From assembly GCF_002498065.1 (NCBI RefSeq), contig NZ_DAFZ01000086.1:1-5013 (forward strand): a stretch of 5,013 bases of DNA. Reading direction: 5' to 3'. The position numbers and the translations under genes were made by a program. Below, in pieces: positions 1 through 4,936 of the stretch (position 1 is its first letter; each line of letters opens with the position of its first letter). The notes beneath the pieces are model-generated. The model was not told the DNA's origin and searched no databases. It saw only the letters and a program-made list of their open reading frames with translations. This stretch comes from Methanoculleus sp. UBA208. Lineage in GTDB: Archaea > Halobacteriota > Methanomicrobia > Methanomicrobiales > Methanoculleaceae.

Positions 1-390
1 GGGGTGGTGGGCGGCGTGGTAGTCGATGAGGTCGGCAAGGAACGTCTTCGGGGCGAAGAAGTTGTCGCCGAGGACGACGGCGAACGTCCCGTCGATGACG
101 TGCTCGCCGGCGGCGACGGCGTTCGCGAGGCCGAGCCGCTCGTCCTGGACCACGTAGGTGAAGTCGACGCCGAACCGCTTGCCCGAGCCCAGGTAGTCGG
201 AGAGGCCGTGCTTGTGCGGGGAGACGACGATGACGATGTCCGTGATGCCGGCAAGCGACATCGCCTCGACGACGTGCTCGATCACCGCCTTCTCGCCCAC
301 GGGGAGGAGTTCTTTGGGGATCGCGTTCGTGAACGGCCCGAGCCGCGACCCGGAGCCCGCAGCGGGGATCAGCCCCTGCCTTACCGGCAT
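1..390 (-). CDS. Sugar-1-phosphate nucleotidyltransferase (RmlA/GalU-like), N-terminal part, cut by window edge
   Basis: The 130 visible codons form the Rossmann-like N-terminal half of a nucleoside-diphosphate-sugar pyrophosphorylase. Members join a sugar 1-phosphate to UTP or dTTP, releasing pyrophosphate, in the cytoplasm. The signature loop is at residues 8-31: AAGSGSRLGPFT followed by IPKELLPV, close to the family pattern GxGTRLxPxT...PK, with Ser in place of the usual Thr before Arg16. The Lys26 region binds phosphate, and VLGDNFF (106-112) supplies the Mg-binding Asp109. The GDN form is more like glucose-1-phosphate thymidylyltransferase, but the nearby UDP-glucose-type dehydrogenase makes UTP possible, so substrate and symbol are left open. 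ATG at 390 is chosen because it puts the loop about seven residues from the N-terminus, as usual; the only upstream in-frame start, GTG at 453, would add 21 residues. The rest lies left of the window. Confidence 0.9.
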   Translation of the reverse strand, partial: MPVRQGLIPAAGSGSRLGPFTNAIPKELLPVGEKAVIEHVVEAMSLAGITDIVIVVSPHKHGLSDYLGSGKRFGVDFTYVVQDERLGLANAVAAGEHVIDGTFAVVLGDNFFAPKTFLADLIDYHAAHHP

Positions 391-472
391 GGACCGCCCC
401 CGGGGAGGGTGGGGATCCGGTCGGCGGACGGGGACGTGATCATGGTTACTCACTAAAAGTCTCGACATCGCA

Positions 473-480
473 CATATTAA
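473..480 (-). promoter_or_regulatory. Candidate archaeal TATA box for the nucleotidyltransferase gene
   Basis: The minus strand reads TTAATATG, an AT-rich octamer in a GC-rich setting, about 83 nt before the ATG at 390. A start site some 25 nt downstream would give a leader of about 60 nt. A copy of GAACCGTT overlaps its upstream edge where a BRE would lie. Assigned by eye only. Confidence 0.35.
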
Positions 481-517
481 CGGTTCTCTTTCGGCCGTGG
501 GGATTATCGAACGGTTC
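479..517 (-). repeat. Paired direct repeat GAACCGTT next to the TATA-like box
   Basis: GAACCGTT occurs on the minus strand at 517-510 and again at 486-479. The copies are 31 bp apart, close to three helical turns, and the second abuts the candidate TATA box. That arrangement would suit a regulator binding one face of the DNA, but two 8-mers can coincide by chance. Confidence 0.3.
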
Positions 518-570
518 CGGTGCTATTCCGGGAAAAGAAGGGGCGGGCGGATAACGCGCAGGTGGAGGGT

Positions 571-592
571 TTCCCGGCCGCCACTCCGGGAA
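571..592. repeat. GC-rich inverted repeat downstream of hepT
   Basis: TTCCCGG at 571-577 and CCGGGAA at 586-592 form a perfect 7-bp inverted repeat with an 8-nt loop, starting 17 nt beyond the hepT stop on the minus strand. It could form a hairpin at the end of the mntA-hepT transcript. No T-run follows it, so it is not a clear archaeal terminator. Confidence 0.35.
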
Positions 593-608
593 GAAACGAT
601 CCCGGAGG

Positions 609-1018
609 TCAATCCCCGGCCTCCTCCGCGGCAAGATCGCCGAGGAGGCACTGCACCGCAGATCTGAGCGGAGGGATATCGTCCCGGATCGTTCTCCAGA
701 TGATCGCCCTGTTGATCCCGAAATAAGCATGGATCAACTTGTCACGCATACCGGCCATTTCGCTCCAGGGAAGCGAGGGATACCTTTCCCTGACCTCACA
801 CCTCCGGTGTTCGAGCTCCGTTCCACGGGAACATCGCACTGCCGTGGAATGCATTTCGTCGCCTCACCGATCACTTCCAGTGCTCGTGTGACCGCATAGA
901 CTGTCTTGTCGTCCCCGGCAAACTCCTCATAGGACATGCCCCGGGTGAAGATCTCGATCTTGCCTGCGGCGTCAAGAATATCGTCAAGGTAGTCAAGGGT
1001 ACTTCGCGGCGTCTTCAC
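609..1018 (-). pseudogene. hepT: HepT-like HEPN toxin (DUF86), interrupted by an out-of-frame insert
   Basis: HEPN-domain RNase toxin of the MNT/HEPN (MntA-HepT) type. The N-terminal half is read from GTG at 1018 (58 codons, through the conserved DDKTVYAVTRALEVIGEATK region). The C-terminal half lies in another frame and ends at the TGA at 609-611; it carries EVRERYP and RDKLIHAYF, the R-x4-H-x-Y motif that holds the catalytic Arg/His and the Tyr modified by MntA. Family members normally have only a couple of residues between the IP and VRERYP segments. Here about 44 extra palindromic bases (801-844) sit between them and shift the frame. Removing them restores a 121-residue protein of normal length. 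The GTG overlaps the mntA stop by 4 nt (GTGA), which points to translational coupling. As read, the first frame runs on to 734 with an unrelated tail lacking the catalytic motif, so no functional toxin is expected. A sequencing error is unlikely to explain 44 nt. Confidence 0.85.
801..844. repeat. About 44-nt palindrome-rich insert within hepT
   Basis: This stretch separates the two halves of hepT. It holds or borders several inverted repeats: ACACC-TCC-GGTGT (798-810), GTTCC-ACG-GGAAC (820-832) and TTCCACGG (821-828) facing CCGTGGAA (842-849); the last two compete for the same bases. A GAGCTC palindrome lies at 813-818. The edges are inferred from where HepT homology stops and resumes, and are uncertain by a few bases. 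Confidence 0.55.
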
Positions 1019-1332
1019 ACGTATACAACCTCTTTCTGGATACGGCGGCCGATACGAGGTTTAAGCGATCTCTTCTCAACGAGGTCCACCTTCCGCCCGA
1101 GAAGTTCGGAGAGATATTGCTCAAGCCTGATAAACCCGAAGATCCCCGGTACCTCGGAGAACTCGACCAGGATGTCCACGTCGCTTCCTTCGTGCTCCTC
1201 GCCACGCCGGCACGAGCCGAAGATGCCGATGGATCCAACGTGATAGGTCTCTGCCAGGTACTTCTTTTTCTCGCGGAGAACATGGATGATCCTCGCGCAT
1301 TCTCCGCCGGGCTCGCAGGTGACTCCGTCCAT
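1015..1332 (-). CDS. mntA: MntA-type nucleotidyltransferase antitoxin (MNT domain)
   Basis: A 105-residue minimal nucleotidyltransferase. In characterised MNT/HEPN pairs this protein adds AMP units to the Tyr of the HepT R-x4-H-x-Y motif and so silences the RNase. The fold's signature is complete: IGIFGSCRRG (residues 35-44) followed by GSDVDILVEF, giving Gly39-Ser40 and metal-binding Asp51 and Asp53, with a third acidic residue at Asp83 in KVDLVEK. Length is normal for the family. ATG at 1332 is the chosen start; AGGA lies directly against it, too close for a standard ribosome site, which fits a nearly leaderless mRNA from the TATA-like box at 1361-1367. The stop codon overlaps the GTG of hepT in a GTGA junction, so the two form one operon. 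The antitoxin is intact while its toxin is disrupted. Other MNT-domain roles are possible but the hepT neighbour makes this one strong. Confidence 0.9.
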   Translation of the reverse strand: MDGVTCEPGGECARIIHVLREKKKYLAETYHVGSIGIFGSCRRGEEHEGSDVDILVEFSEVPGIFGFIRLEQYLSELLGRKVDLVEKRSLKPRIGRRIQKEVVYV

Positions 1333-1360
1333 TCCTGATCGGGATATGTGCCGTTCTCTC

Positions 1361-1367
1361 TAGTATA
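1361..1367 (-). promoter_or_regulatory. Candidate TATA box for mntA-hepT
   Basis: The minus strand reads TATACTA, preceded by a purine-rich GGGGATAGG. The box lies about 30 nt before the mntA ATG, so transcription would begin only a few bases before the start codon, giving a nearly leaderless message. Assigned by eye. Confidence 0.35.
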
Positions 1368-1500
1368 CCTATCCCCGGGGCACGCCGGCTTGCGGGTCTG
1401 ATCCCGTGGTGGCTCTCCCGGTGTCGGCTGGAAGAGCAAGGCCGGTCGTGAAGCTGCTCCGGGAGATGAAGCACACCCGCTCACGTTTCTTGTCGGAGAA

Positions 1501-1536
1501 TGTGATGGAAATGTGAGCGTCACAATCCGGATCACA
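1501..1536. repeat. 36-bp nested imperfect palindrome
   Basis: Outer arms TGTGAT (1501-1506) and ATCACA (1531-1536) enclose inner arms TGTGA (1512-1516) and TCACA (1520-1524) around a GCG loop; GG at 1507-1508 can also pair with CC at 1527-1528. It lies between the antitoxin remnant and mntA in otherwise non-coding DNA. It could form a hairpin or bind a dimeric regulator. No flanking target duplication was seen that would mark it as a mobile element. Confidence 0.5.
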
Positions 1537-1562
1537 TGCGTATCACGAAATCAAGCACACGT

Positions 1563-1586
1563 TTACGCCATGAGGCGGAATGTCAC
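1563..1586 (-). pseudogene. Possible start of a lost toxin gene (seven codons)
   Basis: A GTG at 1586 overlaps the restored antitoxin stop in a GTGA junction, the same coupling as mntA-hepT, and opens a frame reading VTFRLMA before a TAA at 1563-1565. Such a start is where a RelE/ParE-like partner would be expected. No toxin-like sequence was recognised in any minus frame between 1340 and 1562, so the partner appears deleted or replaced. Seven codons prove nothing alone. Confidence 0.25.
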
Positions 1587-1793
1587 AGGTTCAGCTCCAC
1601 GAACTCGTTGCGGGCCATGATTTCTTCGATATCGTCCGTAAGTCGTTGTTTTTTTTACGTTCTCTACCAGCCTCGCGACCGTGTCGTTGAGCGTCTCACC
1701 CGGGCGCCTGAGATCCAGAATCTGATTATAGGTCTCTTCCGATATGGGTATGCTCTCCGTAGCAGACATAGAATCCTGATCCGTGCTGACCAT
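1583..1793 (-). pseudogene. VapB/RelB-like archaeal antitoxin, frameshifted at an A8 tract
   Basis: A small archaeal antitoxin-type protein. From ATG at 1793 the first frame gives a ribbon-helix-like N-terminus with IPISEETYNQILDLRRPGE and TLNDTVARLVENVKK, typical of short antitoxins in which a 'KRPGE' turn precedes an amphipathic helix. After a run of eight A (minus strand; 1649-1656) the frame continues as an unrelated tail to 1563. Removing one A restores QRLTDDIEEIMARNEFVEL and a TGA at 1583-1585, making a coherent 69-residue protein whose acidic C-terminal tail is usual for the family and would bind the toxin. ATG at 1793 is preferred over 1811 or 1808 because GAAAGG lies about 6 nt upstream. 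The shift may be a true mutation, a sequencing error in a homopolymer, or read through by polymerase slippage. The cognate toxin is missing. Exact antitoxin family is uncertain. Confidence 0.7.
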
Positions 1794-1967
1794 AAATAGA
1801 CCTTTCATCACCGGAACAACGGGGATTGGTCAATTCTATTCGGGCCGTGTGCGTGATGAATTTGAACGCAGGGCGTACCAGGTGACCAAATGGTCTTCCG
1901 GTGCCGAACCCCGGGGAATATGGATATCCAGAACCAGAGCATAAAGGATATGGAACATTCCTTCGCT

Positions 1968-1975
1968 GTATAGTT
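1968..1975 (+). promoter_or_regulatory. Candidate TATA box for hicA
   Basis: GTATAGTT lies about 72 nt before the hicA ATG at 2047. A start site about 25 nt further on would fall inside or next to the GTGAC inverted repeat at 1989-2000, so the two could form a promoter and operator. Assigned by eye. Confidence 0.3.
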
Positions 1976-1988
1976 ATGGAGCAGTAGC

Positions 1989-2000
1989 GTGACGTGTCAC
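1989..2000. promoter_or_regulatory. Inverted repeat GTGAC-GT-GTCAC, possible hicA operator
   Basis: A perfect 5-bp inverted repeat with a 2-bp centre sits where hicA transcription would start. HicAB operons are often self-repressed through a DNA-binding domain on HicB, but the 71-codon HicB frame here lacks such a domain, so any regulator would be a different protein. Confidence 0.35.
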
Positions 2001-2046
2001 CCGGGGTTCCTGGACGTTTCAGTCATTGGGAAAAGGCGGGGAAAGA

Positions 2047-2244
2047 ATGAAAGTGAAAGACTGCATAAAGATGATCGAAGCGGACGGATGGTATCTGGTG
2101 GCGACCCGGGGCAGTCACCGGCAGTATAAGCATCCATCCAAAGTGGGCAGGATCACCATCGCCGGGCATCCGGCGGACGAACTTGCTCCGGGAACGCTGA
2201 ATAGTGTGCTCAAACAGGCAGGGCTTAAAGGGAGGAATGAATAA
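2047..2244 (+). CDS. hicA: HicA-type mRNA interferase toxin
   Basis: A 65-residue double-stranded-RNA-binding-fold toxin that, in characterised family members, cleaves mRNA until bound by HicB. The whole family pattern is present: VKDCIKMIEADGWYLV at the N-terminus, then TRGSHRQYKHP with catalytic His24, an ITIAGHPADELAPGT segment and LNSVLKQAGL at the C-terminus. Length matches the usual 55-65 residues. ATG at 2047 is chosen over the in-frame ATG at 2026 because family homology starts there and GGGGAAAG lies just upstream. The stop TAA (2242-2244) overlaps the expected start of hicB. No lesion is visible, which is notable because the antitoxin frame behind it lacks a start codon. The pair is transcribed opposite to the neighbouring genes. 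Confidence 0.9.
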   Translation: MKVKDCIKMIEADGWYLVATRGSHRQYKHPSKVGRITIAGHPADELAPGTLNSVLKQAGLKGRNE

Positions 2245-2456
2245 CGTATCGATTTCTTGTCATCGTCGAGCAGACCGACGGCAACTACTCGGCATACTCC
2301 CCGGATCTCCCGGGGTGCGTAGCGACCGGAGCGACTCGTGAGGAAGCGGAAGAGCGGATGCATGAGGCGATCGAACTCCACATCGAGGGGCTCCGGGAGG
2401 ACGGGTTCCCGGTTCCCCGCTCGCGGTCTTCAGCCATCTACGTAGCGGTCGGTTGA
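2241..2456 (+). pseudogene. hicB: HicB-type antitoxin frame without a canonical start codon
   Basis: This frame encodes a short HicB: YRFLVIVEQTDGNYSAYSPD, then LPGCVATGATREEAEERMHE and AIELHIEGLREDG, ending at TGA 2454-2456. It is a full-length match to the compact archaeal form with a partial RNase-H-like fold and no added DNA-binding domain. The problem is the 5' end. Reading back from Tyr (2247) the codons are ACG, ATA and then a TGA stop at 2238-2240. The only nearby ATG (2237) is in another frame and gives an unrelated peptide. One base fewer, or two more, between 2240 and 2246 would join that ATG to the HicB frame. The first in-frame ATG, at 2358, would lose half the protein. Possible explanations are a real frameshift, a sequencing error, a non-standard ATA/ACG start, or ribosomal slippage from the ATG that overlaps the hicA stop. 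Confidence 0.8.
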
Positions 2457-2487
2457 GGGTAACGCCCAGCACAGGGGAAATATCGTC

Positions 2488-2503
2488 GTTCAAAAAAGCG
2501 AAC
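2488..2503 (-). terminator. T6 run, likely archaeal terminator for the 2515-2640 gene remnant
   Basis: The minus strand has six consecutive T (2492-2497) about 18 nt beyond the TGA at 2515-2517, flanked by GTTC and GAAC that could pair weakly. Archaeal termination commonly uses such T-runs. Its presence supports 2515 as a genuine gene end. Confidence 0.35.
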
Positions 2504-2514
2504 CCTGAGCCATG

Positions 2515-2640
2515 TCAGGCCCTCGTGAGCAGGACCCGGTCGAACCAGTTGAGCGTATCCGTGTAGTCGAGGTACAGGGAGAGCACGCCGGCCTCGTACC
2601 CGATCGTCCTCTCCCGGTCACGAGAGAGTATGCGCCTGCC
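2515..2640 (-). pseudogene. C-terminal fragment of an unidentified protein
   Basis: About 41 codons read RRILSRDRERTIGYEAGVL, then SLYLDYTDTLNWFDRVLLTRA and a TGA at 2515-2517. Codon choice, the GC-rich third position and the T6 run beyond the stop are consistent with the 3' end of a real gene, but I do not recognise the family. The readable part runs back to exactly where similarity between the two dehydrogenase 3' ends stops (2640). Upstream of that, the frame passes into dehydrogenase sequence in a different frame. It therefore looks like a gene cut by the same event that placed the dehydrogenase fragment here. It is convergent with hicB, whose stop is 58 bp away. Confidence 0.4.
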
Positions 2641-2644
2641 CCGC

Positions 2645-2905
2645 TCACCAGCAGATCCCCTCTTTCCCGTCGCAGGAGAGGACCCGGCGCCCCTCGATGA
2701 CGACCCGGGACTTCATCAGGTCGAACTCCCCGTTAAGGCCGGAGAACTCCGGCCACTCCGTCATCACCAGGCAGGCGTCGGCCCCACGGAGGGCATCCGC
2801 GGCCGAGGCGGCGTAGTCGATCCCGGGGAAGACCCGCCGCATTGAAGGTACAGCAAGGGGGTCGTAGGCGGCGACCGCCGCCCCCCGCCGGAGGAGTTCT
2901 GCAAT
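2645..2905 (-). pseudogene. Truncated duplicate of UDP-glucose/GDP-mannose dehydrogenase C-terminal domain
   Basis: 86 codons of the UDP-binding C-terminal domain of the nucleotide-sugar 6-dehydrogenase family: IAELLRRGAAVAAYDPLAVP, then VFPGIDYAASAADALRGADA, CLVMTEWPEF and a short tail ending GICW. The YDP turn and the MTEW motif are characteristic. The NAD-binding and catalytic domains (several hundred residues, including the active-site Cys) are absent, so this fragment cannot be active. The last 24 codons and the adjacent bases match the gene entering at the right edge (4932-5013) in 80 of 82 positions, and both differences are silent. At its 5' end it is joined in frame to sequence resembling an HD hydrolase; an ATG at 3049 or 2974 would give a chimeric product of 134 or 109 residues. 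It is most likely a duplication scar. Confidence 0.85.
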
Positions 2906-2974
2906 CTCAAAGACATGAGAGAACGGCCCGTGGTCGACGTCGCGGAGCAGGGTGGCATAGCGGAGCGATATCAT
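2906..2974 (-). pseudogene. HD-domain hydrolase-like scrap fused to the dehydrogenase fragment
   Basis: Immediately before the dehydrogenase fragment, in the same frame, the sequence reads SLRYATLLRDVDHGPFSHVFE. This closely resembles the core of SAMHD1/dGTPase-like HD hydrolases, which read LLHDxGHGPFSHxFE. The first metal-binding His of the HD pair is Arg and the Gly before His is Asp, each explained by one base change. No more of an HD protein is evident on either side. It may be a relic left at a recombination junction. Chance resemblance is possible in so short a piece. Confidence 0.4.
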
Positions 2975-3061
2975 CCCCCTGATCGCCGGCGGAAACGAAC
3001 AATCATCAAACTGAGACCAGCGTGTCAGTATCGGCGCGGGAGCGATCACGCGGCATGCGGC

Positions 3062-3080
3062 GTGAGAGATCCTCTCTCAC
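3062..3080. repeat. Perfect hairpin overlapping the ATPase stop codon
   Basis: GTGAGAGA (3062-3069) and TCTCTCAC (3073-3080) form an 8-bp inverted repeat with a 3-nt loop. The ATPase stop codon (3077-3079) lies inside one arm. In RNA it would be a stable hairpin at the very end of the message. No T-run follows on the minus strand. Confidence 0.5.
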
Positions 3081-4513
3081 CCGCCCATCCGTGTCAGGTA
3101 TTCCCGCGAAAGCCGGGCGATATCCTCCAGGTCGCAGACCAGGTACCCGTCCTCTCTCAGTTCCTCTTTGCCCTCTATGCTCTTTGCTACCAGGGCGAAA
3201 CGTTCGTTCCTGCTCTCGTTTCGCCATCTCACCTCACAGGCTTTCTCCCGGAGTGCCGCAAGGATGCCGCGGGCCTGGCGGCGGTTGAGAGCAGACCATT
3301 TGCATTCGCAGAAGAGGGCATCCCCGGAGGCCTCATTCAGGCCAACGAGATCGATCTCCGTCTCCTTCTGCCACCACCGTCCCAGCCGCGAGTACGAGGA
3401 GCCGGAGAACACGATTCCCCTGCGAACGAGGTCGAGAGAGAGTTGTTCGAACATCTCTCCGCAATAGGGCGCGATCTCTTCCCTGATGGAGGCGAGCACC
3501 TCCCCGCTCTGCCCCGTCTCGGTCTCCGCCCTCCGGGGATACACGAAACGGAACCAGAACCTGAGGTAGGGATCGGTCAGCCGGTAATGCCTTCTCCGGT
3601 AGCCGGCATGGGCGGTCACCGGCACCTCGTCGTCGATCAGGTGCATACGCGAGAGGACGGCAAGGTACTTGGAGACCAACCCTTTATCAAGCCCGGTCTC
3701 CTGACAGAGGGGCCCCAGTATAGTGTACCCCGCGGCGAGAGCGCGGAGAATAGCCATGTAGTTCCCTGCTTCGCGGAACTCATACTGCATCAGGATTTCG
3801 GCTTCGGAGTAAAGGTATGCTCCCTTCCGGAGAATCTGCTCCTCCACGTTCTCCCAAAAAGTTCGGTCGGGGCGAAATAGACGGAGATAAGCAGGAATTC
3901 CACCGATCGCGCACCACGTCATGACGAGTTCCTCCTCGTCGTAGGGGAGGAACCGGCGAAGGTAGGGGTAGGAGAGAGGCTCGAGCTGCCACTGCCCCGT
4001 TCTTCTGCCGTAGAGCGGGCTTGTGTACCCCAGCACCTCGGTCTCCATCGTGCTGACCGACGAGCCCGATAAGATGAGCATCACCGGCTCCCGGGAGAGC
4101 ACCGTATCCCACACCTTCTGAAAGACGGAAGGCGTGGCCCGGTCGCGTGCGATGAGGTAGGGGAACTCGTCGATGACAATCACCACTTTCTTCCCCGGAG
4201 GAGGGGAAAAATTCCGGTGCCTGACCAGCGCCTTTATGACCGCCTCCCAGTCGGGATATCGACTCCGCTCAAAATCCGGATCGTTCAGGTACTCCCCTGC
4301 ATAGTGGGAGAAATCCTGGACATTCCTTGCCGTCCCTTCTTCTGATGCCAGGAAGTAAAATCCCGGGACAGTCTGCAGGAATCGGGCAAGAAGCGTTGTC
4401 TTTCCCACGCGCCGCCTCCCGTACAGGATCAGGCATTCCGGAACCGGGGAACGATATCGATCGGTGAGGAACTGCAGTTCACCTGCCCGGTCCACGAAGG
4501 AATGTTGATACAT
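3077..4513 (-). CDS. Archaeal AAA ATPase with DUF234 / PD-(D/E)XK-like C-terminal domain
   Basis: An intact 478-residue protein of the archaeal ATPase_2 group (STAND-like P-loop ATPases common in archaeal accessory DNA; cellular role mostly unknown). Walker A is GRRRVGKT (32-39), Walker B VVIVIDE (110-116) and sensor 1 LILSGSS (146-152). A winged-helix segment follows at about 255-300 (ILGPLCQETGLDKGLVSKYL). The C-terminal region (about 310-478) matches DUF234 and contains a PD-(D/E)XK-like core: Glu386 and Asp388 in ETEIDLVG, then Glu403 and Lys405 in CECKW, so a nuclease-type fold is likely, though cleavage activity is not shown. No membrane segment is seen. ATG at 4513 is supported by the motif spacing and a promoter-like palindrome just upstream. 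It stands alone between two dehydrogenase 3' ends. A defence or toxin-like role is possible but inferred only from context. Confidence 0.9.
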   Translation of the reverse strand: MYQHSFVDRAGELQFLTDRYRSPVPECLILYGRRRVGKTTLLARFLQTVPGFYFLASEEGTARNVQDFSHYAGEYLNDPDFERSRYPDWEAVIKALVRHRNFSPPPGKKVVIVIDEFPYLIARDRATPSVFQKVWDTVLSREPVMLILSGSSVSTMETEVLGYTSPLYGRRTGQWQLEPLSYPYLRRFLPYDEEELVMTWCAIGGIPAYLRLFRPDRTFWENVEEQILRKGAYLYSEAEILMQYEFREAGNYMAILRALAAGYTILGPLCQETGLDKGLVSKYLAVLSRMHLIDDEVPVTAHAGYRRRHYRLTDPYLRFWFRFVYPRRAETETGQSGEVLASIREEIAPYCGEMFEQLSLDLVRRGIVFSGSSYSRLGRWWQKETEIDLVGLNEASGDALFCECKWSALNRRQARGILAALREKACEVRWRNESRNERFALVAKSIEGKEELREDGYLVCDLEDIARLSREYLTRMGG

Positions 4514-4519
4514 AAGTAT

Positions 4520-4552
4520 ACTACTTTGTAGTCAACAATCACTTAAAGTGAT
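4520..4552 (-). promoter_or_regulatory. ATPase promoter region with two palindromes
   Basis: Just before the ATPase ATG lie a perfect 15-bp palindrome on the minus strand, ATCACTTTAAGTGAT (4552-4538), and a second inverted repeat, ACTAC-three bases-GTAGT (4532-4520). The CTTTAAG core of the first could serve as the TATA box about 30 nt before the ATG, predicting a leader of only a few bases. A dimeric regulator bound there would block the promoter directly. Confidence 0.45.
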
Positions 4553-4936
4553 CGGTAAGCGCCGGAGGTTCGGACATGACCGCTACATAGATGGACTTCC
4601 CCTTACCGTTTGGCGGCCACATGCCTGTAACCGGGTGGTATGAAGGTGACCTCCCCCGCGAGGCCCGGGTTAATCGATGCCCGGGGGGGCAGGAGCGGGT
4701 GTCCCCCTCCCGGCAGGGGCTTTTCGATCAGAGCCGCGCCGTTTTCGGGATAGGTTCCCCTCTCCGGAGGGTGTGGCCTTGCGGGAATGGCGAAGCACTG
4801 GCCCGGGCTCGGGTCGTCACCGCCTGCGTGCCGGACGACGAACACCGGATCGATTCACGGAACCTGTGGGAAGAATGATTCATGATTCTGGAGAAGCATC
4901 CGACGATGGGTGGCGCCGTCTCAGGGTCTTTCCCGC
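4553..4936. other. About 380 bp with no convincing gene
   Basis: Open frames on both strands here have no recognisable family and unconvincing composition. The one suggestive piece is a minus-strand stretch near 4603-4660 reading GEVTFIPPGYRHVAAK, which fits the spacing of cupin motif 2 (G-x5-P-x-G-x2-H-x3) but has Lys where Asn is usual and no motif 1 upstream. It may be a gene remnant or chance. On the minus strand this region lies just downstream of the intact-looking dehydrogenase end and would contain its terminator, but no clear T-run was found. Confidence 0.4.

Noticed and set aside
4..456. 150-codon plus-strand open frame rich in Asp, Glu, Val and Arg
   Set aside because: It is the antisense of the nucleotidyltransferase; the composition is what reversed GC-rich codons produce.
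993..1535. 180-codon minus-strand open frame overlapping mntA
   Set aside because: It overlaps mntA in another frame and its Ser/Arg/Pro-rich product has no family features. mntA has clear catalytic motifs.
1501..1536. CRP-like binding site (TGTGA...TCACA)
   Set aside because: The inner arms are separated by 3 rather than 6 bases and the sequence appears archaeal, where CRP is not expected.
2915..3880. 321-codon plus-strand open frame
   Set aside because: It lies opposite the well-supported ATPase and the chimeric fragment. Its product has no recognisable motif and the composition of an antisense shadow in GC-rich DNA.
4603..4845. 80-codon minus-strand frame with a cupin-like motif
   Set aside because: Only one partial cupin motif is present, no first motif, and the remainder is unconvincing. 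It is mentioned only as a possible remnant.
4591..4878. 95-codon plus-strand open frame
   Set aside because: No recognisable domain or clear ribosome site, and it overlaps the equally weak minus frame.
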